From positions 147,609,544 to 147,673,543 of the forward strand of contig JBAIZL010000001.1 of NCBI GenBank assembly GCA_036971475.1: a stretch of DNA of 64,000 nucleotides. Reading direction: 5' to 3'. Origin of the DNA: Prosapia bicincta. Taxonomy: Eukaryota; Arthropoda; Insecta; Hemiptera; Cercopidae. The notes under the pieces are model-generated. The model did not search any database. It had not been told where the DNA came from and saw only the letters and a program-made list of their open reading frames with translations. A program made the position numbers and the translations under genes. Shown one piece after another: positions 44,831 to 55,200 of this stretch; positions within the stretch are counted from its first letter, which is position 1, and each line of letters opens with the position of its first letter.

Positions 44831-46142
44831 CGAGGGCTGTTTTTTTTTTCAACTTCCGACTGTTCCGCTAGACGGCAGGGCGAGCGGTATCGGCCGGTAA
44901 TGCACGACAATCGACTGCGCACCTCTCCCACTACAACCTCACTCGTTTTCGGGCGTCCGACGCCATTACCAGTTTATCCAGTGACACATAAACATGGCTA
45001 CCTTGATAGAATCTCCCGCCAAGTGTGAGTTGCGAAGTGTCATTCGTTTCTTGCAAGCTGAAGGGTTATCCGCAGCAGAAATTCACCGTAGAATGAAACG
45101 AGTATACGGTGGAAGCTTTATGAGTGACAGTGCAGTGCGTGATTGGTGTAGGAAATTTAAAGATGGACGAGTTGACATTCATGATGAAGGGGGCGAAGGA
45201 CGAAAGTCGATCGCAAACCAAGACCTCGTTGACCAAAGTGTAAGAAGCAATCGGAGGTTTACGATTACGGAGCTATCCAATCAGTTTCCTGATATTTCAA
45301 GGTCAGCTCTATACACAATCGTAACTGATAAGTTAGGCTACAAAAAACTTTGTGCTCGATGGGTGCCAAAGATGTTGACTGATGACCACAAAGCTCGGCG
45401 AATTCTTTTCTGAATCGTTACGAGCTGATGGCGATGATTTTTTGAACAAAATTGTGACAGGAGATGAGACATGGGTTCTATACGACACCCCAGAAACGAA
45501 ACAGCAGTCCCAACAATGGATGCATTCAAACTCTCCAAACAAACCCAAACAATTCAAAAAAACTTTCAACAACAGAAAGATTATGGCCACCGTGTTTTGG
45601 GATCAAAAAAGTGTTTTGCTTGTGGAGTTTTTAGAGCCAGGGACCACAATCAATGCGGAAGGATACTGTGGTACGTTACAACGTTTGCGGAGAGCTATCC
45701 AGAACAAAAGGAGAGGAATGCTCACATCAGGAGTTGTGCTCATTCATGACAACGCCCGTGCTCACAGTGCTGCTTTGACGAAACGTCTTCTTGACGAGTT
45801 TAAATGGGACGTTTTTGACCATCCGGCGTATAGCCCTGATTTAGCGCCGAGCGACTATCACATTTTCCCGGAACTGAAGATGATGCTAGGAGGGCAGAGC
45901 TTCCGAACTGACGACGCGCTGCAAGTCGCCGTGAAAACCCATCTCAAATCACTGGCGGCAAACTTCTATGAAAGAGGTATTAAGAAGCTTGTACACAGGT
46001 ATGAAAAATGCCTCAATTTAAAAGGCGATTATGTTGAAAAGTAACTAATAATGTACCTAACTCTTGATAATAAATTTATTTAATTACTCTCACTAGTTTT
46101 ATTTTTATACCACATCGGAAGTTGATAAAAAAACAGCCCTCG
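44831..46142 (+). mobile_element. Near-intact mariner element
   Basis: The ends are CGAGGGCTGTTTTTTTTTTC then AACTTCCGA on the left and the inverted CGAGGGCTGTTTTTTTATC then AACTTCCGA on the right. TA duplications lie at 44829-44830 and 46143-46144. The 1312-bp length is that of a complete mariner. It is much more GC-rich than its surroundings, consistent with a recent arrival. Confidence 0.96.
44994..46044 (+). pseudogene. Mariner transposase (D,D34D) with a single frameshift
   Basis: Residues 1-135 (MATLIESPAKCELRSVIRFL ...) form the HTH DNA-binding domain and end at WVPKMLTDDHKARR. The frame then shifts between about 45395 and 45412, and the DDE domain continues in the next frame from about EFFSESLRADGDDFLNKI. 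The catalytic triad is complete: TGDETW, IHDNARAHSA, and YSPDLAPSDYHIF with 34 residues between the second and third Asp. The end (YEKCLNLKGDYVEK, TAA at 46042) is full length, about 350 aa in total. Only this frameshift separates it from an intact frame. It shares family but not close sequence with the 42.3-kb copy. Confidence 0.94.
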
Positions 46143-46575
46143 TATATATCTGAAAATGGAACAAAAAATTGTGACATTGTGGGAGTCATTATTTTTGCAT
46201 ATACAACTCCTTATCTTATATAATTTATACACCATATAATCAAAGTAGACAAAATCCCTTCCTCAGACATGTGTATTAAAAATGTTTATATTGTACTTTG
46301 ATAACAATGATTTTCATTTGAGCTGAGCTCAGCGAAAACTAAAAATCAGTGTGATAATCTGGATTGTCAACTCAGGATCACAATCAAAAAAACCTTTCAT
46401 ACTGAATAAAGATAATATCTTTGGCCTATCTATATTGTCGGAAAAACTATAATATTTTCTTCCAAGAACAGTTTGAATTGTTTTTCAATAAACATTCATG
46501 ACGCCTTTATATTTCATTTGCATATAAAGATGCACAAAATTACTAGGAAAATAACAACACTCTGGCAACTATTAA

Positions 46576-47190
46576 CCCTTAGCATGCGGGACATATAAAG
46601 GGCAAGTAACAGATTACGTGCTATTAGATAAAAACAACTTTTTTTGCGAAATGTTCACAGTTCTATTTAATTCTGAGTTCCTAAAGATGTAATTGAACAA
46701 AACAAAATTATAAACTAGTTGTTTTTATATTTTTACACTAGGTAATTCAAGATATCAATAAATCCACTTAAAATAAAATTAAAGTAACTAATATTATTAC
46801 TCACTAAATCATAAACAATAAATTATTCTTACAGTGCAAACAAAGGTCACTCACACAAACAGTAAACAACTATAGTAATCACTATGCCAACACAAAATAC
46901 GACAGTTGGCAGTCCTGCCGAGAATACCCGTCATACGCGCATGCATAGACCCCATAATGGTGCCTGGTGGCTAAAACAACAGAATGTGGATCGGTAGCAC
47001 GTGGCCAAGAACAATAAATGTAGCTGAGGAGTTTATTTACACCAAACAAACACTGTCACACATTTTAATGGACTTTAAACAAACAACTAGGACTTCCATA
47101 GACAAAATATTGTGAATACGTGATTTCTCGTAATACACGCTAGCAGAGATTTCAGCCTTATGAGAAATCACGTAATACGCGTTCAAAGGG
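46576..47190. mobile_element. piggyBac-like TTAA MITE
   Basis: TTAA at 46572-46575 and 47191-47194 flank ends CCCTTAGCATGCGG and, inverted, CCCTTTGAACGCG. Subterminal 'gagaaatcacgtaatacgcg' and 'tgatttctcgtaatacacgc' form repeated motifs near the right end. No coding sequence. Confidence 0.75.
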
Positions 47191-47194
47191 TTAA

Positions 47195-48318
47195 AATAAA
47201 CAGTCAAAAGAAAACATAGCTAAAGTTACTTACGATTGTATAAAAGCTCAAAATATTATTGGTTAACAAACTTTTACAGAACAAAGCAGACAAATGAACT
47301 GCTTTGTGGTTCTATTCAACTGACAACTATGAAGCAATTTTAAATGACTTTATTTACAGTTGAACAGATGGTAAGAAATGAGCCATAAAAGAGTTATTTG
47401 AAGTAACATGGACTTGTAACATAACATTTTGAAAAATGCAAAACCAATATTTTGTTGATAACCGCAGCCTGAGTTACACTCTGGCTGAGCACACAAAGTG
47501 GCTAGACTAGGTGATCATTAGTCTCACCTTTGGCCTGGAATTAAAAACTCCTGATGAGGTTAAATTTGTATTCACCTACATATTTCCTGTATTGCTACAT
47601 TTCTTTGGATCAAATTATGGTCATATACAGGGTATCAATGCCCACACAGTCTTCTAAAAATGCCAATTGTAGAAAAATTAAAAAAAGAAATTAATCAAGT
47701 AAAAAACTAAAGTTACATTTCATTACTAAACCTGAAAACAATGAACTGAAGCACGGTCTATTTAATTCAGCTTTATTTTACTCATCAATCCAACAATTCC
47801 AATAAAAGTTACATCACTGTCTCTTATCCCAAGAACATTCATTATCTTATACTGCACTTATTAGGACCTGAAAATTTTAAAAAAACTAGATGATTTACTA
47901 AATTATAAAATTTTCATTAATCCGTAAAAATACAGGTTATTTATTGCTGCAATTATTTTTTTCTTAGAATAATATACTTTTCTATATATTCATGAGTTAT
48001 AAAAGAAATGAATCACTAGAATTATGTTTTGATATTGTCTCAGAATTCCTTGTCATTATGAAAAACTTTAGTTAAACATTTTAAAAAAGAAACCATTCTA
48101 ATAAGCTAACTTTAAACAATCAGGCTTCACTTTCTTATTTTTTTTACTTAGCTATTCAGCTTATTTATATAATCCTTTTTTTTTAAAGACTAATATTTAA
48201 TTCAGAATTATATAATTTGTCTTTCGTTATAGTACTTTTTTCTAATCTTGTATTTTGGTGTACAATATTTAAAAACTATATTTGTTAACTTTGAAACATT
48301 AAACATGTTATTAATAAT
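47195..48318. other. Intergenic, nothing recognised
   Basis: AT-rich spacer without a supported gene or repeat. Confidence 0.5.
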
Positions 48319-48477
48319 TATAAATAAATAAAATCTCTAAAACAAAAAAAAACGTTTTATTTATGCCCTGATATACATTTGATTGCAGAGTAAATTACAA
48401 GACGATAGCTTTGCAATCTAAATATACATCAGGACATAAATAAAAAGTTTGTGTTTTAAGAGGTTTTATTTATTTAT
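48319..48477. repeat. Imperfect palindrome related to the hammerhead family
   Basis: The left arm 'ttataaataaataaaatctc...tgatatacatttgattgcagag' returns inverted at 48400-48477 with several changes. The arms contain decayed versions of the hammerhead motif (hairpin 'gatagctttgcaatc', then 'taaatatacatc'). A similar arm lies at about 20478-20535. Confidence 0.7.
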
Positions 48478-49099
48478 AATTGAAAATTACACCACTGTTG
48501 CTCCAAGTTATTATTGTTATTCATGTCTAGAATTTATATATAATTAGTAAATAATTTTTTATAAAAATAAATAAAAATTCACAATTTAAATAAAAGGTAG
48601 TTAATAATTACTATTTATAGGTAACTGATTGTAAAGTTCATACGAAAATTATTTTTGAAAAAGTAATTGTTTTTTAAAATACGTAATAGGTAACAAGCAA
48701 AAGTATTATACTGAAATTGTTTTTCATAATACAGTTCTTTTGTAACTGAGATATAGTCTAGAAAGAAAGAGAATACATATGAACACATTGTTCACAATGA
48801 ATAAATTATAAACCACTATAAATACGTTTTAAAATAAAACAGCTAAAAATATAACTGAAAATGTCTACCTATAACTATAATTTTAACAGTAATGTTTTTT
48901 TTATGTTAATACGATAAAATTATGCAATTTTTATAATATTCTGATAAAAATAATTCTTAAATATCAAATGATAATTTTTATTAAAAAAATTTTAACAGTT
49001 GTAATTAGTATTTTGAAAGCACAAAAGCAAAGTCTTAAGGATGTATGTTGTGCCTTATTAATTGCAAGCATGATTATCTAGTGGTGCATAATTCCTTAA

Positions 49100-49661
49100 C
49101 CCTTTGATTAGCAACATGAGCCTGCCCTGATATGGCTGCTGAGAGCAACATATTTTTAAAAGATTTTTAGTTTTTTTTTTCTAATTAAAAAAATTCTCCA
49201 ATTTTCAAACTTTATCTTACGTTTACTGACAATTTCTTTGCTAAAAATTATCTGTTAATCTTTTTTTTTGTAAAATACTTATTTATTGTAAAATACTGCA
49301 CAAACTTCAAAACGATCTGTAAACAGGAAAAACCGTAGTCTTTGAACATATAAGAACTTTTTCATTATTCAACCGCCTATTCATTGTAAAAACTGCACAA
49401 ACTTCAAAACAATCTGTAAATACGTGGGAAAACCCATAGACTTTAGACACAAAAGAATGACGACTATGCACTCTGTGTAGTACTTTTTGTCCAGAAAGTT
49501 GCAAATATTTAACCTAGAATACAGCACAATACACAGGAAAACAAATCGTAAACGTACACCAATGCTAATCTGAGAGAAATGGTAGAACATACATATACGG
49601 GAATGCTCTCGCTGGTCTTTGCATGATTTCAAGTACTGGTATGTGAATGCTAATCAAAGCG
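49100..49661. mobile_element. piggyBac-like TTAA MITE with internal duplication
   Basis: TTAA lies at 49096-49099 and 49662-49665. The ends are CCCTTTGATTAGCA and, inverted, CGCTTTGATTAGCA. The interior contains a direct duplication of about 97 bp (about 49284-49470, marked by 'tgcacaaacttcaaaac' at 49297 and 49394). No transposase frame. Confidence 0.85.
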
Positions 49662-50078
49662 TTAAACAAAGATCATCTAGTAAACATAAGAGTAAAATAC
49701 AATTGAGCCTGTAAATCAAATAACCGTATTATTTAATACATTCAGCACAGCTAGCACACTGGCACGCACTGGGTTCCCTTACAAGGCACTGAGGGCATGC
49801 CGGTGCGCTCCCCGACTCCCTTCTGAGAGACGGCGAGCGCACCGGCACGCTCATTGCTAGTCTAATTAAAACTTCTCTAGTGTCGATAAGTGTTTGTATA
49901 AAGGTTTGATTTTTACGTCAGTGCTTCAGAAGAGTTTGGAGAACATTGTGGCTGAGTCGTTTTTAAATCCGACCATCCCAAGTTGACTTTTTGATGCTTC
50001 AACTAAAACAATGCTTCAGAGAATTTTATGAACAGTTTTAATTTGGTTTAACTTTTATATTTTAATGTTTTTTTAGTT

Positions 50079-50665
50079 TTAACCACTTAATGCGGCAAAA
50101 TATCCAGTAAAAACAATGATCATAAAAATAAACTAATCTTTCTGAACTAACACATGAACTGTCCTATTAGAATGAATGAACCTACTCCAGGTGGGAACAG
50201 ACTACTGTAAATATGAGTCATTGAGTCATCATAAGATTGTAGTAAACAAATGTCAGCTAATCTTGGCTATAAATAGTCTTGGAGGTGACATATGCATTAT
50301 CTATGTCTCCGTTTACATTATTGATCTCTATCCCTTTGTGAAATACATGACACAAACATAAACAAATATTCCGAGTTTAACATCGAGTGGTTAATTTTAG
50401 TATGTAGAATATTTTAGTTGTAAGTACTTTAGATTTTTATATAAATTTTCTTTTTTTCTGTCTTTTTTATTTAGTTTTATTATTTGTCATATAATATTTT
50501 ATCATTTGTATTAGTTGATATTTTATGTAAATTTCCTTTTTTTTATTGTGTCCTGATAAATAAAACAATATTTTAATGTCTAATATACTGTTTTGATGTC
50601 CCCAATAAACCTGTATATGGTAGAAATAAAATTATTGAGATGAAAACAACGGACATGATAATTAA
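50079..50665 (+). repeat. Composite dispersed repeat, matches 2256-2862 inverted
   Basis: It matches the reverse complement of 2256-2862 both inside the small TTAA element and for about 250 bp beyond it ('atcatttgtattagttgata', 'tggtagaaataaaat', 'gagatgaaaacaacggac'). Confidence 0.75.
50083..50390 (+). mobile_element. piggyBac-like MITE (nested)
   Basis: TTAA at 50079-50082 and 50391-50394 flank the ends CCACTTAATGCGG and, inverted, CCACTCGATG. 308 bp, non-coding. Same family as 2524-2858 and 58940-59961. Confidence 0.8.
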
Positions 50666-51140
50666 ATGCAATGACAACCTATGCAACCTGCATAGCATTT
50701 CTATAATTCCACTGCTGTCATATGTGGAAGTTAACGAAACAACAGACAGTAGTTTGATGAGATCTCCAATATCGCCGCTGTGCTGAATGTGTTAATCAAA
50801 TACAAGACATTTAAAAAAAGACATATGTTAGAGTGTACACTTCCTAGCCTTTAATAGTCAAACAGTTAAGCACAATGGAGTAACCCTAGCAAAGAACAAG
50901 GCTAGATTAATCTTAAGAGGATTTAATTATTTATTAAGTAACAAATGAACTAAAACTCATAAAACTGAATTTTACTCAAAGAGATTTACAAATTCTGGGA
51001 AAATTTATTAATTTCAAAATGGGATCAGTCTTGGTTTCTTAACAAATTAAATATATTTCATTAAAAAAATTCTCAAACATGAATCGCAAACATCTCATCA
51101 CACCCTGTATATACTGTGTACATATGTACGTATATTTATA

Positions 51141-51146
51141 TTTATT
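51141..51146 (-). terminator. ADAM10: Candidate ADAM10 polyadenylation signal
   Basis: AATAAA on the minus strand, about 118 bases after the proposed ADAM10 stop at 51264. Confidence 0.5.
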
Positions 51147-51263
51147 TATATATTATATATAATACAAAAGAAGGTGGGACACGATGGAAGGAGTTCACGC
51201 ACTTTATACATGTCTTTTACAGTCAGGGAAATTTGCCAGCTAGTAACAGTAAAGAAGGGTTGG

Positions 51264-51331
51264 TCAACCACCAGATGCGCTGGTAAAACCATTGGGATAT
51301 AAGACTGGTCCTCTTGCTAAACTGGGTACAT
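51264..51331 (-). CDS. ADAM10: ADAM10 proposed last coding exon
   Basis: Acceptor CTACATGTTACAG ends at 51332. G from the previous exon plus AT gives Asp, then VPSLARGPVLYPNGFTSASG and G, stop TGA at 51266-51264. The phase fits and AATAAA lies 118 bases on. The sequence itself is not recognisably conserved to me, and other exons may intervene. Confidence 0.55.
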
Positions 51332-52207
51332 CTGTAACATGTAGAAATACAATTCATATCTAACACCACTAGTAACTCTTGTACAACATTCTGATAAATG
51401 AAATAGTTCTAATAGTATAAGGAACTTACAAGAAAAGTTATTGTTTTTTAACAATTTCAACAAAACATAAGTTGAAATATCTTTTGATTCTTCACATTAT
51501 ACTAATTAATTAGAAAAGAGAAAAAACTTAGTATGGTTCTGCACTTTAAAAAGTGCTACATGTGATTAAATTTAGCCTGAACAGTTAGAACCACTTATAA
51601 TATTTTTCAACTTATTACAATTATATGTTTACCGATTTTACAAAATGTATTTGTGTGAGCTATAGTACACACTATCAAGAGCACAGTGGTATAATATATT
51701 ACAATGAAAATACTGAAAAGAACCCCAATACCACAAAAAAATAATAAAAAATAACAAATAAAACAAGTTACTTAAGATTAAACCCTTATGTACATTTCGA
51801 TGACCATGTCATCATCATCAGAGGGTCTTATTACAAAATTACAATCTAGCAAACAAGAAGTTACAAACTAGAATGAACTTTCTAGTTTGTAACTTCTTGT
51901 TTGCTAGAATGTAATTTTGTAATAAGACCCTCTGATGATGATGACATGGTCATCGAAATGTACATAAGGGTTTAATCTTAAGTAACTTGTTTTATTTGTT
52001 ATTTTTTATTTGGTATTGGGGTTCTTTCCAATATTTTCATTATGAGCTATATAGACTCATATTTCTTTTTGTGTTTTCTCTTTGACTGACAAAGACCACT
52101 GTGTGGTTGAAATATATCATTGTTTAAATGCTTTTATGTGTTTCTATTTCAAGACTACAGAGTGGACTCTTACCAAGGTAAGTCTGTCAGTCTCCTAGTC
52201 CAAAAAA

Positions 52208-52274
<67 letters not shown>

Positions 52275-55200
52275 TATCTTACAAGCCAAGTTCTAATGCA
52301 TAATATAAGTTTTACACATTATTTTGAAAAATATATTAATTGCATGTTATTTTTCTTTTGAAATTTACTTAAATTTATTAAATAAAGTTTCTTAAAATTA
52401 TATTTTACAAGTTTTATTTAAAACCCACATGAGTTTATTCCCTATTTATTGATGTTATATTACAAAAAAACCTAAAAAGGACAGGGGTATTGTTGAGTAG
52501 ATTTCAATTCCAATTTGGTGTTGTTCGTTGTGATACAAATATCACGTTGATTGGACAAATCATGCACAAATACGCCTCTGCTTGCCCGTTATACAGCTGT
52601 GCATAACAAATAGGAATTGCTTTTATGATTTAGTTGCTTCTTCTAAGCAATAACATATATCTCTGCCTAACAAATAAACATTCAATGTTATAGTGGCTCC
52701 CTCTACTCAATGAAGATCTCTGAAAATAAAATATGGACCTTGTATACCAGAATTCGTAAAACCAATATTCACCATGTAACTTTAGTTCTCCAAGATTAAC
52801 TGCTTCACTATGTTCATGTAAACTGTCTTCAAAAGTGACAAGTCGTCTGTGATCGAAGAATAACCGCCAGTACTCGTATAATTGCAATAATACACTTGCA
52901 AATAAACTGCACTAGTATAATCTCCTTAAAATAACTTGCGTTACCTAACCATTTGTGGCAGTAGATCCTACCTTTATTTTAGACTTAGTGTTGTTACGAG
53001 TGACTAATATTTTTGTGTAAGGGATTGCAGTGACTACAGGATTTATTCTTCAATTCATACAATGTTTGTAAGCTTACATGTTGGAGTTCTTAGTGTTTCA
53101 ATAATGATACAGGAAAATTTGACCTTCATTGTAAGTGTTAAGTTAACCACTCACTCACATTTCTTAAGTATTTCACCCACTGATATTCTGTGCATAAAAT
53201 GCCTGGCTTTTCAGTAAGAGTAAAAATAAGGCTACTGGTTGCATTCAGGGTTTTTACTCCTACTTATTTTGTTCTACAGCAAATTTCTGAAAAACTACCA
53301 AAGGTATAGTTATTAAAAATAATTTATTCACTTTCTCACGTAAAAAACCTCGAGAAAGCACTATTATTGGCTGTTAATTAATATCCCAAAAGCCTCAAGA
53401 TTAATTTTTCAAGGTGGGAACTAAAACTCTGGTAATCTTTTGCTATATGTAACAAGCTAATGAAGCACTTCTGAATCTATGTAGGTAAAAACCATTTTTT
53501 GTTATTAACTTTTCAAGTATTTTTTTTTTCATGAAACATACTGCATTTTACTGCAATTTTTCTAACATGCTGAAAAATAGTTGTAATAATTCCTGGTAAA
53601 TCGTATTCTTTTAAAGCTCAATCAATGATATTATTCACGGTTCAAGACATTGTTTTATCTAATAATTTTTTTGCTTTCTGTCTCAACAAGTACAATAGAT
53701 CTGTGATATAACAGTTGCTGGAACGGAAATGTTTGTTTTGTGTGCATTTTAGTAGATATTATAAAACAGATGTTTGGTTTTGTTAGCAAGATGTTTTTTG
53801 TTTTTGTTGCTATTTAAAACACATAAGTTTAAAGAAATAGATTTAAAACACTAGTATGTATGTATATATATGTATATGTATATATTAAGAGATAATACAT
53901 AAACTGACCTATTAAATATGTTACTGTTGAGACCCTTACTTACAAATGTTAACTTACCCAGTCAGACTTTATGCTGGCGCATGTGAAATGCATTTCTGTC
54001 AGAGTACGCTCCAGCATAAAGATCCGATCTGCTAGCAGGTGGTGCTGAGGCTGTAACATTTTTAGTAAAATATAAATATCTAAACATATTTTGTTTTGCT
54101 ATGAAAGTTTAGTTGAGTTAGTCAAAATCCTCGCTTTACTTCAAGATATAAAGTTTAGGAGAATAAAATTTATAGTTCTAAAACTCGGGGGCCTATGGTT
54201 TAGACACAGTAGTAGTTCTAGACAGTTATTTTTAATATGATATTTTAACACCATGTCCATTTAGATTTGATTGGTTTTAATAATTTTTAGGTTAAGGTTA
54301 GGAGTGATGTTAATTAAATAATTTAGTGGTACAATAATTTGAAGTACTAGGATCTGATACAATATTATAATTTTTGGTTCTAGGGTAAATAAGAGCCATT
54401 TGTTACAAGTATCATATTTTCTCTTAAACTAAAAATAAAAAAATCACTATTTTAACCAAATATTCCACTATTTACCCTGTTCATCTATGGCACTAGTGTA
54501 CACACATTATACATTGTGTTAAATCTTTATTCCACATTAATTTGCTTTTTCATTTATTAGTCTCCCGACCTTTTCACAGTCTTATTTTCTTCACCCATTG
54601 CAAGCCATTCTCTCTTTATTCAAGTAAATGGTAACCATTCTTTCCTCTATTATACCTATCATTACCGGCAAATACCGCTCTTTGAAATAATAAACTACAA
54701 CTTTTCTCTATTTTACCTTTTCCTTCCTCTCTTTTTTCATGTCTTTCATTGTCATAATAAGTGTAATGCTCCTAAGATGTAAATAAATTTAAGATTTTTG
54801 AATAAAATGTTTTATACGATATGTAAATCAATAAATGAAATCTACTGAAAAATTTTGCAAACAAAAACTAGAAATTAAAGACATACCATCTTACAAAATT
54901 AATAAAAACACAGTGTGATAGGTAACAACAGTAAAGTAAATGTAGACTTTGGTGTCCTAAAATAATATTAATAAATAAAAGTTAAATATCTGTAAAAAAT
55001 TGTAAATAATGTGATATTGTGTCTAAAAAGTATATTAGCTAAAATCATATAACAATTGAAAATATTACTCTTTTGAAAAGAGTAACGAAATTTTGTTCAA
55101 TAACCCTGTGACCAATAAGTTTTTACATACTGGATGGTACCCTGGACAGTTTTTTATAAATAAGTTTTTATTAGATCTCCCAGCTCTTCTTCCGTCAAAT

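Larger units (their letters stand above)
49737..50791. mobile_element. TTAA-flanked element carrying a nested MITE
   Basis: TTAA at 49733-49736 and 50792-50795 flank the ends TACATTCAGCACAGC and, inverted, CACATTCAGCACAGC. The left part is GC-rich (49760-49855, with a 'gccggtgcgctc' / 'gagcgcaccggc' inverted pair). The smaller TTAA element at 50083-50390 lies inside. Non-coding. Confidence 0.8.
51703..52041. repeat. Palindrome with complete hammerhead motifs in both arms
   Basis: Arms of about 165 bp surround a short loop near 51873-51880 ('acaaactaga' and 'tctagtttgt'). Outermost is 'aatgaaaatactgaaaagaac' and its near-complement. The arms differ by a roughly 9-base indel in the A-rich part. 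A single arm is at 30015-30180. It lies just 5' (plus-strand coordinates right) of the ADAM10 last exon, in the last intron. Confidence 0.92.

Noticed and set aside
45333..45749. Additional frames on both strands over the mariner
   Set aside because: Shadows of the transposase reading frame.
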